From DASSHA01 sp035693145 (lineage in GTDB: Bacteria > Chloroflexota > Limnocylindria > Limnocylindrales > CSP1-4): a stretch of DNA of 34,490 nt. Below, piece by piece: positions 1 to 7,645 of the stretch (position 1 is the first letter of the stretch; every line of letters starts with the position of its first letter). A model generated the notes under the pieces. That model was given only the letters and a program-made list of their open reading frames with translations, was not told the origin of the DNA and did not search any database. The stretch spans positions 1 to 34,490 of the forward strand of contig DASSHA010000050.1 of assembly GCA_035693145.1 (NCBI GenBank). The letters run 5' to 3'. Position numbers and translations under genes: made by a program.

Positions 1-1
1 G

Positions 2-1759
2 TCCCTCGTCGCCCGCGAGCTCGAGCGCCGGAGCGCGCCGCTCGCCTGGTCACTCACGGCGTCGCGCGTCGGCTGGCTCGCCTGGCGGGCCGCGCCGCCG
101 GCCGTCCTCGTCGCCCTCCTGCTCACGGGGCCGGCGCTCGCGGGCGAGCGGCTCGAGGCGGCCTCGTACCCCCAGTTCGACCCGGCCCAGAGCTTCACCG
201 ACGTCGGCGCCCGGGGCGCGCTCCTCGTCGTCCGGGGCCTCGTCGCGTTCGGTCTCGGGCTCGCCGCGGGAGCGGTCTTCGGGCGGACGCTGCCGGCGGT
301 CATCGTCGCGGGCGGGCTGTGCCTCCTCGGGCTCGCCGCGGCCGACGTCGCCCGACCGGCGTGGTTGCCGCGCGAGGCGGTCGCGCGCGAGGAGCTCGAC
401 GGGGCGACCGCGGCGAACCCGCTCGCCTTCGGCGAGGGCTTCCGGCTGCCGGACGGGCGCCTCCTCACGTTCGACGAATCGGCGTCGCTCCGACCGCCCG
501 ACGCGCGGGTTATCGACTCGCCCGACTACGCGCTGTGGCTCTTCCACTCGGGCTGGCAGCGGGTCTTCATCGGCATCAGTGGGACCCACTTCGGGGATGT
601 CGAGCTGCGCGAGACGGCGGCGTCGGGGCTCGTCGCGCTCGCAGGCCTGGTCGCGGCGTTCGTCGCCGTCCGTCGCCGGCGTCCGGCGCCCGGGCTGGCG
701 CTCGAACGCGAGGCGCGCGGCGACGCCGTCCTGTCCGGCGCGACCGGGCCTCCTCGGCCCCCTCCGGCCTGGCGCCGGAGCGGACCCTGGCTCAGCTGGC
801 TCATGACGAGCCGGGTCGGCCGGCCGGAGGTCGTCGGCGCGGTCGTGGCGGCGCTCGGTGTTGCGGCGGTCACGCTCATCGCGACGAAACTCCTGGCCGA
901 CGCCCGTGTCGCCGAAGGCTGCGTCGATCGCGAGTTCTGTGCGACCGGAACAACACCGTTCAACGCGCTGTACGCATGGGCGGCGGACAACTTGTACCCG
1001 GTCCTCGCCACGGTCCCGTTTGTTGTGGGCGGCCTGCTCGGAGCGCCCGTCCTCGCGCGGGAGTTCGAGACCGGTACCGGCCGTATGGCATGGGCTCTCA
1101 CTGCGAGCCGAGCGACATGGCTCCTCTGGCGGATCCTCCCGCCACTGCTCCTGGCGATCCTCGTCCTCGGGCCCGTCGCCATCCTCGGTGACGCCCTTCG
1201 CCACGAGCAAACGCTCCGGGACCCGACCCACGACTTCGACTGGGGCTATCTCCGCGGCCCGCGGCTCGTCGCGCGCGGTCTCATCGTGTTCGCGTTCGCG
1301 GTCCTTGCCGGCGCCCTCCTGAGGCGCGTCCTGCCCGCTCTTGTCACTGCCGCGATCGCGGCGGTCATCCTCTACAACACACTTGACTGGGCCGCCATGT
1401 ACTGGCTCCCACTGCAAGTGATCGGCGACCGCAACGACCTGGGGAACCCGGCCGCGATCACTCCGGGATCCTATTTCTGGAGCGTTGCTCTCGAAGCGCC
1501 GGACGGTTCGATGCACTTGTCCCAGGACGTAGCGCTGGCCAACGGATTTCCACGACGGGCGCCTGGCGGAGGCGTAATCGACCTTGATCCTGAATTCATC
1601 GCCTGGTACACCGCCCGCGGGTACCGAGAGGTAAACGCGGGCATCGACGCGAGCCAATATCCCCAGCTCGTGATCCGCGAGACTGCGGTCCTGTTCGCCG
1701 GCGCGGGCGTCCTGCTCGTCGTGTCGGGAGCCGTCCTGCAGCGTTCGAGGCCGGGCTAG
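2..1759 (+). CDS. ABC-2-type permease with internally duplicated halves (5' partial)
   Basis: The reading frame is open from base 2, so the true start lies left of the window; the first internal ATG is at 365. The product is a hydrophobic multi-span protein. Its two halves are recognisably alike: an ARELERRSAPLAWSLTASR-type segment near base 20 matches LAREFETGTGRMAWALTASR near base 1050, each followed by W-rich then aliphatic membrane helices, and later by matching VVRGLVAFGLGLAAGA and VARGLIVFAFAVLAGA segments. The (L)ARE.E.....AW.LTASR signature is typical of ABC-2 permease subunits, which pair with an ATPase that would lie outside the window. Codons between roughly 1500 and 1700 end in A/T far more often than in the first half. 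The stop overlaps the stop of the converging gene (shared CTAG at 1756-1759). The substrate is unknown. The permease call is moderate; the duplication is clear. Confidence 0.75.
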   Translation, partial: SLVARELERRSAPLAWSLTASRVGWLAWRAAPPAVLVALLLTGPALAGERLEAASYPQFDPAQSFTDVGARGALLVVRGLVAFGLGLAAGAVFGRTLPAVIVAGGLCLLGLAAADVARPAWLPREAVAREELDGATAANPLAFGEGFRLPDGRLLTFDESASLRPPDARVIDSPDYALWLFHSGWQRVFIGISGTHFGDVELRETAASGLVALAGLVAAFVAVRRRRPAPGLALEREARGDAVLSGATGPPRPPPAWRRSGPWLSWLMTSRVGRPEVVGAVVAALGVAAVTLIATKLLADARVAEGCVDREFCATGTTPFNALYAWAADNLYPVLATVPFVVGGLLGAPVLAREFETGTGRMAWALTASRATWLLWRILPPLLLAILVLGPVAILGDALRHEQTLRDPTHDFDWGYLRGPRLVARGLIVFAFAVLAGALLRRVLPALVTAAIAAVILYNTLDWAAMYWLPLQVIGDRNDLGNPAAITPGSYFWSVALEAPDGSMHLSQDVALANGFPRRAPGGGVIDLDPEFIAWYTARGYREVNAGIDASQYPQLVIRETAVLFAGAGVLLVVSGAVLQRSRPG

Positions 1760-2223
1760 TTCCTCGTTCCAGCCTCCAGCTGGTCGAGGTGATCGGCGTA
1801 GTGCTCGCTCGTGTTCTCGAGGACGGTCCGGGTGAACGGCGTGCCGGCGAGGAATTCGAAGAGGTTCGGGTCGGTGAGCTCGGCGTCGTCAGCGGTCTCG
1901 ACGAGCGCGACGATCTCGCGCCACGCGTCGGCCTCCGAGGCGCGGACCTCGTCGAGCGCCCGGCCGCGGTTGCGCTCGAAGATCCAGGCGTTGAACGCGT
2001 CGGTCTCCCCGGGCTCGTCCGGGTCGAAGTCGCGCTCGCCGCGCAGGATCGAGAGCAGCCGGTTCGTCCGCCGCTCCCAGGCCTCGACGTGGGCGAGGAC
2101 GTCCGTCCGGGTCCAGTCGCCGTTCACACGTTCGGCCATCTGATCGTCTGTCAGGCCCGCGAGAACGGCCTCGAAGCGGGCACGACCAGCCCGCATCTCG
2201 GCAAGCAGCTCCTGTTTGTCCAT
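1756..2223 (-). CDS. DinB/ClbS-DfsB-like four-helix protein
   Basis: The 155-residue product starts MDKQELLAEMRAGRARFEA and carries the pattern L.GLTDDQM, then W..TDVLAHVEAWERRT, typical of the ClbS/DfsB (DUF1706) branch of the DinB-like fold. Members are small all-helical proteins; some act as thiol-dependent or hydrolytic detoxifying enzymes, and many have no known reaction. Histidines occur in DVLAHVEAW and near the C-terminus in SEHYADHLDQL. No signal peptide or membrane helix is visible, so it is probably cytosolic. It is divergent from ligA with 58 bp between start codons. A TACGAT -10 box lies 6 nt before the ATG, so the transcript is probably leaderless. The exact substrate cannot be told. 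Confidence 0.75.
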   Translation of the reverse strand: MDKQELLAEMRAGRARFEAVLAGLTDDQMAERVNGDWTRTDVLAHVEAWERRTNRLLSILRGERDFDPDEPGETDAFNAWIFERNRGRALDEVRASEADAWREIVALVETADDAELTDPNLFEFLAGTPFTRTVLENTSEHYADHLDQLEAGTRN

Positions 2224-2229
2224 CCACGC

Positions 2230-2235
2230 ATCGTA
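2230..2235 (-). promoter_or_regulatory. -10 box of the DinB-like gene (leaderless type)
   Basis: On the minus strand TACGAT fits TANNNT and ends 6 nt before the ATG at 2223. There is no Shine-Dalgarno sequence and no convincing -35. This spacing leaves room for an mRNA that begins at the start codon. Confidence 0.55.
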
Positions 2236-2268
2236 GTGGCCGGCGCTCCGTAACCCGGCAGGATTTCG

Positions 2269-2274
2269 GATACT
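2269..2274 (+). promoter_or_regulatory. -10-like box of ligA
   Basis: GATACT ends 7 nt before the ATG at 2282. It agrees with TATAAT at A2, A4 and T6. No ribosome binding site is present, so a leaderless ligA mRNA is likely. Confidence 0.4.
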
Positions 2275-2281
2275 GGCGCCG

Positions 2282-4444
2282 ATGACTGAAACGACCGAGA
2301 CGACGGCCGTCGGCGACGGGCTGCCGGTTGACGCCGCGCTCGTCGAACAGGCAGCCGAGCTGGGCGAGGCAGCGGCCGCGAGCCGCCACGATGAGCTGAG
2401 CAGCTCCCTCCGGCGCGCGAACGAGGCGTACTACCAGCGCGACGCGCCGGAGATCACCGACGCCGAGTACGACGCGCTCATGCGCGAGCTCATCGCTCTC
2501 GAGACCGCGTTCCCGGCCCTCGTCACGCCGGATTCGCCGACCCAGCGCGTCGGGGCGGCTCCCGGCGGCCAGTTCGCGGAGGTCCGCCACGAGCGGCCGA
2601 TGCTGTCGCTCGCGAACGCGTTCAGCCACGACGAGCTCCGCGCGTTCGACGCCCGCGTGCGGCGGGGCCTGGGGCTCGCCCCGGCGCCCGAACCCGCGCC
2701 CGACGTCACCTACGTCGCCGAACTGAAGATCGACGGGCTGGCGATCGCGCTCCGGTATCGGCGCGGGCGGTTCGAGCGGGGTGCGACCCGCGGCGATGGG
2801 AACGTCGGCGAGGACGTGACCGCGAACCTGCGGACGATCGAGGCGATCCCCGAGCGCCTGGCCGACCACCTGAGCCTCGAGGCCCGCGGCGAGGTGTACA
2901 TGCCGAAGGCCGAGTTCGCCCGGATCAACGCCGAGCGCGCCGAGGCGGGGCTGCCGGAGTACGCGAACCCGCGCAACAGCGGCGCCGGCTCCCTGCGCCA
3001 GCAGGACGCGACCGTGACCGCCCGCCGCCGGCTCTCGTCCTGGATCTACCAGCTCATCGAGGACGGTGCGCCGGTCGCCCGCCAGTCCGAGGCCCTCGAT
3101 CGGTTGGCGGCGCTCGGCTTCCCGGTCAACCCGGATCGGGAGGCCGGGCTCGACATCGAGGGCGCCATCGCCTTCACCGAGCGCTGGCGCGAGCGGCGGC
3201 ACGAGCTCGCCTACGAGACCGACGGCGTCGTCGTCAAGGTCGACCGGTTCGACCAGCAGGAGCGGCTGGGCATCGTCTCCCGGGCCCCGCGCTGGGCGAT
3301 CGCCTTCAAGTTCCCGCCGGAGCAGGTCGAGACCGTCGTCGAGGACATCGTCCCGTACGTCGGGCGGACGGGGACGCTCACGCCGGTCGCGCACCTCGTC
3401 CCGACGAAGGTCGCCGGCTCGACCGTCGCCCGCGCCACCCTCCACAACCTCGACGAGGTCCGTCGCAAGGACATCCGGATCGGCGATCACGTCATCCTCC
3501 AGAAGGCCGGCGACGTCATCCCGGAGGTCGTCCGCCCGCTGCCAGAGAAGCGGACGGGGGACGAGCGGGTGTACGAGATGCCGGCGACCTGCCCGGTCTG
3601 CGGGACGCCGATCGCCCACGACGAGGGCGCCGTCCGGCACTACTGCCCGAACCTCGCCTGCCCTGCCCGCGTCGGCCAGGAGTTCGGCCACTTCGCGGGC
3701 CGCGGCGGGATGGACATCGACGGCGCCGGCTGGAAGGTCATCGAGCAGCTCCTCGCGCGCGGCATGGTGAAGCGGCGCGGCGACTTCTGGCGGCTGTCGG
3801 TCGAGGATCTGGAGTCGCTCGAGCGGTTCGCTCGCAAGAGCGCGGAGAACCTTCACGTCGCGATCGACCGGGCGCGCCGACGTCCGCTCGAACGGATCCT
3901 CGCCTCTCTCGGGATTCCGCAGGTCGGCTGGACGACCGCCATCGAGCTCGCCCGCTGGGAGGCCGAACGGGTGCCGCCGACCGACGGCGAGGCGGGAGGC
4001 GACTGGCTCGCGCGCGTGAGCGGCGATCTCCAGGCAGTCGCTCGTGACGGGCCGGACCGGTTCGAAGCGGTCGAGGGCGTCGGGCCGACCGTCGCCCAGG
4101 CGCTGGCGCGCTGGTTCTCGGAACCCGCGACCGCCCGCGTCCTCGACGACCTCGTCGACGCCGGGGTCGAGGCCGAGCCGCCGGCGGTTCGGGCGGCGAG
4201 CGGCTCGGGGCCGCTGGCGGGGAAGACGGTCGTCGTGACCGGCACGCTCGAGGGCTTCAGCCGCGAGGAGGCCGAGGAGGCGATCCGTGTGGCCGGCGGG
4301 AAGCCCGGCGGCTCGGTCAGCCGCAAGACCGGCTACGTGCTCGCGGGCGAGAAGGCTGGCTCGAAGCTCACGAAGGCCCAGGAGCTGGGTGTGCCGGTCC
4401 TGGACGAGGCCGCGTTCCGGGAGCTGCTGGGCGGCGCTGGCTGA
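2282..4444 (+). CDS. ligA: NAD+-dependent DNA ligase LigA
   Basis: This enzyme seals nicks in duplex DNA using NAD+, in replication and repair. The 720-residue length is normal for the family. An N-terminal helical Ia region (about 35-75, with YY..D.P.I.DAEYD) is followed by the adenylation domain with the KIDG motif, whose Lys149 forms the ligase-AMP intermediate. An OB fold leads to a four-cysteine zinc finger (Cys437, Cys440, Cys455, Cys460). Helix-hairpin-helix repeats (about 465-620) and a C-terminal BRCT domain (about 640-718, starting LAGKTVVVTGTLEGFSREEA) complete the chain. All core parts appear intact. About 30 residues precede the usual family start. The ATG at 2282 is supported by the -10 box just upstream. 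Confidence 0.98.
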   Translation: MTETTETTAVGDGLPVDAALVEQAAELGEAAAASRHDELSSSLRRANEAYYQRDAPEITDAEYDALMRELIALETAFPALVTPDSPTQRVGAAPGGQFAEVRHERPMLSLANAFSHDELRAFDARVRRGLGLAPAPEPAPDVTYVAELKIDGLAIALRYRRGRFERGATRGDGNVGEDVTANLRTIEAIPERLADHLSLEARGEVYMPKAEFARINAERAEAGLPEYANPRNSGAGSLRQQDATVTARRRLSSWIYQLIEDGAPVARQSEALDRLAALGFPVNPDREAGLDIEGAIAFTERWRERRHELAYETDGVVVKVDRFDQQERLGIVSRAPRWAIAFKFPPEQVETVVEDIVPYVGRTGTLTPVAHLVPTKVAGSTVARATLHNLDEVRRKDIRIGDHVILQKAGDVIPEVVRPLPEKRTGDERVYEMPATCPVCGTPIAHDEGAVRHYCPNLACPARVGQEFGHFAGRGGMDIDGAGWKVIEQLLARGMVKRRGDFWRLSVEDLESLERFARKSAENLHVAIDRARRRPLERILASLGIPQVGWTTAIELARWEAERVPPTDGEAGGDWLARVSGDLQAVARDGPDRFEAVEGVGPTVAQALARWFSEPATARVLDDLVDAGVEAEPPAVRAASGSGPLAGKTVVVTGTLEGFSREEAEEAIRVAGGKPGGSVSRKTGYVLAGEKAGSKLTKAQELGVPVLDEAAFRELLGGAG

Positions 4445-4480
4445 CTGTTTCGGCCGTCGCGCCCCTGTGCGCCGTCAGAT

Positions 4481-4617
4481 GGTCAAGATTCCGCCGCGTG
4501 GGCCGTAACCGCCCGTTCGCGGCCGTCGCCACGGGGAATCGCTCGCCGGGCGTGTTCGAGCGGTTGCGGCTGCAATTCCGGGCATCGGCCCGCGGCCCAC
4601 GTGGTGAGTTTTTGACA
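4481..4617. repeat. Imperfect inverted-repeat unit in the ligA/GNAT intergenic region
   Basis: The 243-base gap between two converging genes holds two arms, 4481-4505 and 4593-4617, that are reverse complements at 18 of 25 positions. The match is perfect over the nine inner bases (CGTGGGCCG in the left arm). The arms bracket 87 bases with no convincing ORF. No target-site duplication is visible at the outer ends. It could be a decayed small repeat element or the base of a long hairpin; no T-run suggests a classical terminator. Confidence 0.4.
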
Positions 4618-4687
4618 CGCCGGCGCTGCCAACGGTCCGTCGGCTGGGCCGGTGTCAGCGGATCCACGGGAACGCACCGACGACGCG

Positions 4688-5512
4688 TCAGCCGAAGGCC
4701 ATCCCGAACTGCCCGAAGATCCGCTCGGGCCGCCAGTCGATCGGCTCGCCGCGCTCCATCCGCGGCGCCGACCATGCCTCCTGCCAGCCGGTCGCGGCGA
4801 GCATCTCGCGACCGGCCACGTTCGCGCCGGGAACGCCGGCCCGAACCGTCCGGCCGGGGCCGGCACGCAGGCGTCGCTGGTCGAGCAGCGCGAGCGCGGT
4901 CTCGGCAGCGTCGGCGATCGTCGCGCCGCCGCCCCACGGTGGGCGCACGATGAACCCCCTGACCCTCCCCGAGGGGTCGACCGCCACGGTCGCCGAATCC
5001 CGGTCGGCCCATGCCCGCAGGAGGTGGGAGCGGTCCTCGCCGGTGGCCTCCCGGTCGAGCGCCTCGACCCGCGCGCGGTCGTCCTCCCGGAACTGCCGGA
5101 CGCCGACGGGGCCGCGGTTCGTCCCGTGCCGCTCGTTCCCGCCCGGGATTTCGAACGTCACGTAGCGGTCCGTCTCGCGGAACCCGAGCCGATCGTAGAG
5201 GGGAGCGCCCTGGCGGCTCGCAGTCAGGGTGAGCGTTCGTGCTCCCGCCGTCTCCAGGCGCTCGCAGATCGCCTCGGTCAGCGCCCGGCCGTAGCCGCGG
5301 CGGCGCTGCCGGCGGTCGACGAAGATCACCCCGAGCCAGCCGACGGGTCCGTTGAGCGTGCCTACGCCGCTCCCGACGATCGACCCGTCTCGTTCGGCGA
5401 CGACGGGATCGGCCGCCGCGTGGGCGACGGCCCACTCGAGCAGGGGCCGGCGGTCGCCCCACCCGCCGAGCGCGATCATCGCCGCGACGGGGCCGAGGTC
5501 GGTCGCGGACAT
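4688..5512 (-). CDS. GNAT N-acetyltransferase, two-domain
   Basis: The 274-residue protein has an N-terminal GNAT fold. Its acetyl-CoA pyrophosphate loop is visible as VDRRQRRRGYGRAL (R-R-R-G-Y-G, about residues 70-85), followed by the strand-helix APLYDRLGFRETDRYVTFE. The second half (about 130-274) fits the divergent C-terminal acetyltransferase domain (Acetyltransf_18 type) with ALDREATGEDRSHLLRA and a GFIVRPP strand. Such proteins transfer an acetyl group to small amines or protein N-termini; the acceptor is unknown here. It is divergent from gatC with 74 bp between starts. I see no clear -10 box or strong Shine-Dalgarno for this start, so the 5' end is the least certain part. Confidence 0.85.
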   Translation of the reverse strand: MSATDLGPVAAMIALGGWGDRRPLLEWAVAHAAADPVVAERDGSIVGSGVGTLNGPVGWLGVIFVDRRQRRRGYGRALTEAICERLETAGARTLTLTASRQGAPLYDRLGFRETDRYVTFEIPGGNERHGTNRGPVGVRQFREDDRARVEALDREATGEDRSHLLRAWADRDSATVAVDPSGRVRGFIVRPPWGGGATIADAAETALALLDQRRLRAGPGRTVRAGVPGANVAGREMLAATGWQEAWSAPRMERGEPIDWRPERIFGQFGMAFG

Positions 5513-5574
5513 TGGTCGAATCCGGAGCGTCGCCGTGCCGGCCTCCTCGTCGTGGTCGTGGGAACGTCGGCCGA

Positions 5575-5580
5575 TATCAT
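5575..5580 (+). promoter_or_regulatory. -10 box of gatC (leaderless type)
   Basis: TATCAT ends 6 nt before the GTG at 5587, with no ribosome binding site between. It is the best -10 match among the leaderless-type boxes in the window and supports the GTG as the gatC start rather than any codon further upstream in the open frame. Confidence 0.55.
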
Positions 5581-5586
5581 CGCCCA

Positions 5587-5892
5587 GTGGCGACCCTCTC
5601 CCGCGCCGATGTCGAGCACGTCGCGTACCTCGCCCGCCTGGGGCTGACCGACGACGAGCTCGCTCGTCTCGAGGGCGATCTCAACCACATCCTCGACCAG
5701 TACGCGGTCCTCGCGCGGCTCGATACCGAGGACATCCCCCCGACGGCTCAGACGATCGAGCTCGAGAACATCCTTCGCGACGACGTCGCTCGCCCGTCGC
5801 TGCCGGTCGAGGCCGCGATCGGCAACGCCGCCGAGACCGACGGCTCGTTCGTCCTCGTGCCGGCGATCCTCGCGACCGATTCGGCCGAATGA
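5587..5892 (+). CDS. gatC: Asp-tRNA(Asn)/Glu-tRNA(Gln) amidotransferase subunit C
   Basis: GatC is the small stabilising subunit of the GatCAB complex, which converts misacylated Glu-tRNA(Gln) or Asp-tRNA(Asn) to the correct aminoacyl-tRNA. The 101-residue product has the family pattern: LSRADVEHVAYLARLGLTDDEL at the N-terminus, then LNHILDQYAVLARLDTEDIPPTA and a C-terminal D.ARPSLPVEAAIGNA segment. The frame is open upstream, but the GTG at 5587 fits family length and the -10 box 6 nt before it. The stop overlaps the gatA start by four bases (ATGA), so the two are translationally coupled. Confidence 0.95.
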   Translation: MATLSRADVEHVAYLARLGLTDDELARLEGDLNHILDQYAVLARLDTEDIPPTAQTIELENILRDDVARPSLPVEAAIGNAAETDGSFVLVPAILATDSAE

Positions 5893-7484
5893 CCGCCTCG
5901 CCGGTGGGCGCCGACCCGCGCTTCGCGTATGCCCACGAGATGGCCGCCGCGCTCCGTCGGGGCGAAATCTCGTCGCGCGAGCTGACCGAGCGGCACCTCG
6001 ACGCCGCCGAACGCGGGAACCGCGCCCTCAACGCCTGGCTCTCCATCGACAACGAACGCGCCCTCGCCGAGGCGGACGCCGCCGACGACCGGCTGGCAGA
6101 AGCCCGCCGCGGCGGCCCAGACGTCCTGGCGGGCCTCCATCCGCTGCTCGGGATCCCGGTCGGCCTCAAGGACCTCGTCTCGGTCGCGGGCGGCCAGGCC
6201 ACGGCCGGCTCGCGGATCCTCGAAGGCTACCTCGCGCCATACGACGCGCACATCGTCGAGCGGCTGCGCTGGGTCGGCGCGGTCATCCTCGGCAAGACGA
6301 ACATGGACGAGTTCGCGATGGGCAGCTCCACCGAGTGGAGCGCGTTCGGGCCCGTTGCGAACCCGTGGGACCTCGACCGCGTCCCGGGCGGCAGCAGTGG
6401 CGGCTCCGCGGCGGCCGTCGTCGCCCGCCACGTCCCGCTCGCGATCGGCACGGACACCGGCGGCTCGATCCGTCAGCCGGCCGCACTGACGGGCACCGTC
6501 GGGATGAAGCCGACCTACGGGCGGGTCAGCCGCTACGGGATCGTCGCGTTCGCGTCGTCGCTCGACCAGATCGGCCCGTTCGCCCGCGATGCGCGCGACG
6601 CCGCGGCGCTGCTCCATGCGATCGCCGGGCGCGACGGGCGGGATTCGACCTCCTCGCCCGAACCGGTCCCGGACGATCTCCTCGCGCTCCCGGCGTCCGA
6701 CGACGAGGCTGCCGCGTGGCTCCGCGGCCGGCGGTTCGGGCTGCCGCGCGAGTACTTCGTTGCCGGCATGGAGCCGGGCGTCGAGGCGCGAGTTCGGGAG
6801 GCGGTCGCGGCGATCGAGGCGGCCGGGGCGATCGTCGAGGAGGTCTCGCTCCCGCACACCGACTACGGGCTTGCGACCTACTACATCGTCGCGCCCGCGG
6901 AGGCATCGGCGAACCTCGCTCGCTACGACGGAATCCGCTACGGCCCGCGGCTCGGCGGCTCGGACGTCCTGTCCATCTACCTCGAGACGCGCGGACGCGG
7001 CTTCGGGCCCGAGGTCAAGCGGCGGATCATGCTCGGCACGTATGCCCTTTCGGCCGGCTACTACGACGCCTACTACGTGAAGGCACAGAAGGTCCGAACG
7101 CTCATCAAGCGCGACTTCGACGAGGTCTTCGGGCGGGGGATCGACGCGCTCGTCGCACCGACCTCGGCGACCGTCGCCTTCCCCTTCGGCGCCCGGACGG
7201 ACGACCCGGTCGCGATGTACCTCTCCGATGCCTGCACGCTGCCGGTGAACATGGCCGGCCTGCCGGGCATATCGATCCCGTGCGGCCTGTCCCAGGGGTT
7301 GCCGGTGGGCCTGCAGCTCATCGGGCCGGCCTGGTCCGAGGCGACTCTCTTCCGCGCGGCGCGCGCCCACGAGGCGATCACGGCCTCGGCCGACTGGCGG
7401 ACGATCCTCCCGACCGACCTGGCGCGCTCGGAGGATCCGTCAACGCCCGGCCCGCACGAGCGACTGGCCGCCACCTCAGCCTGA
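5889..7484 (+). CDS. gatA: Asp-tRNA(Asn)/Glu-tRNA(Gln) amidotransferase subunit A
   Basis: GatA is the glutaminase/amidase subunit of GatCAB and supplies ammonia to GatB. The 531-residue product belongs to the amidase signature family. The Ser-cisSer-Lys triad is in place: Lys94 in GIPVGLKDL, Ser169 in the glycine/serine loop PGGSSGGSAAAV, and Ser193 in DTGGSIRQPA. Spacings of 75 and 24 residues match GatA enzymes of known structure. The ATG at 5889 overlaps the gatC stop, which fixes the start although the frame runs on upstream. The partner gatB is not next to it but about 16 kb away at 23376. Confidence 0.97.
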   Translation: MTASPVGADPRFAYAHEMAAALRRGEISSRELTERHLDAAERGNRALNAWLSIDNERALAEADAADDRLAEARRGGPDVLAGLHPLLGIPVGLKDLVSVAGGQATAGSRILEGYLAPYDAHIVERLRWVGAVILGKTNMDEFAMGSSTEWSAFGPVANPWDLDRVPGGSSGGSAAAVVARHVPLAIGTDTGGSIRQPAALTGTVGMKPTYGRVSRYGIVAFASSLDQIGPFARDARDAAALLHAIAGRDGRDSTSSPEPVPDDLLALPASDDEAAAWLRGRRFGLPREYFVAGMEPGVEARVREAVAAIEAAGAIVEEVSLPHTDYGLATYYIVAPAEASANLARYDGIRYGPRLGGSDVLSIYLETRGRGFGPEVKRRIMLGTYALSAGYYDAYYVKAQKVRTLIKRDFDEVFGRGIDALVAPTSATVAFPFGARTDDPVAMYLSDACTLPVNMAGLPGISIPCGLSQGLPVGLQLIGPAWSEATLFRAARAHEAITASADWRTILPTDLARSEDPSTPGPHERLAATSA

Positions 7485-7491
7485 CGTCCGC

Positions 7492-7605
7492 GTGGACGGC
7501 GTCGGACGTCGCCCCGGCCTCGACCTCATCGTCCTCGCCGACCTGGCCGCGCTCGCCGGTGGTGTGAGCGGGGCGTGGGTGCTCGTCGTCGAGATCCTCC
7601 GGTAG
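7492..7605 (+). CDS. Possible 37-residue hydrophobic peptide
   Basis: A GTG eight bases after the gatA stop opens a 37-codon frame ending at TAG. The predicted peptide is hydrophobic, with LDLIVLADLAALAGG and a second run ending AWVLVVEILR. It could be a small membrane peptide translated from the gatCA mRNA. No Shine-Dalgarno sequence is visible and chance frames of this size are common in GC-rich DNA, so it is only a candidate. Confidence 0.2.
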   Translation: MDGVGRRPGLDLIVLADLAALAGGVSGAWVLVVEILR

Positions 7606-7633
7606 CGGAGGGTCGAATCAGCCGGCGATCGCG

Positions 7634-7639
7634 TAGCCT
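7634..7639 (+). promoter_or_regulatory. -10 box of the aminotransferase gene (leaderless type)
   Basis: TAGCCT fits TANNNT and ends exactly 6 nt before the GTG at 7646. No ribosome binding site is present. It decides the start in favour of this GTG, giving the protein a 36-residue N-terminal extension. Confidence 0.5.
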
Positions 7640-7645
7640 GAGGCC

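Noticed and set aside
50..1657. 535-codon minus-strand frame opposite the ABC-2-type permease
   Set aside because: It is rich in Arg, Glu and Asp, shows no domain pattern and mirrors a real membrane protein. Long antisense frames are expected at this GC content.
1889..3856. 655-codon minus-strand frame opposite ligA
   Set aside because: LigA motifs are complete on the plus strand and this frame shows only low-complexity Arg/Asp/Val sequence.
4612..4617. TTGACA as a -35 promoter element
   Set aside because: No -10 box at a usable distance and no plus-strand gene downstream; the bases belong to the inverted-repeat arm.
5513..5530. GGTCGAATCC stretch resembling a tRNA T-arm
   Set aside because: No matching acceptor, D or anticodon arms surround it; it is the short divergent spacer between the GNAT gene and gatC.
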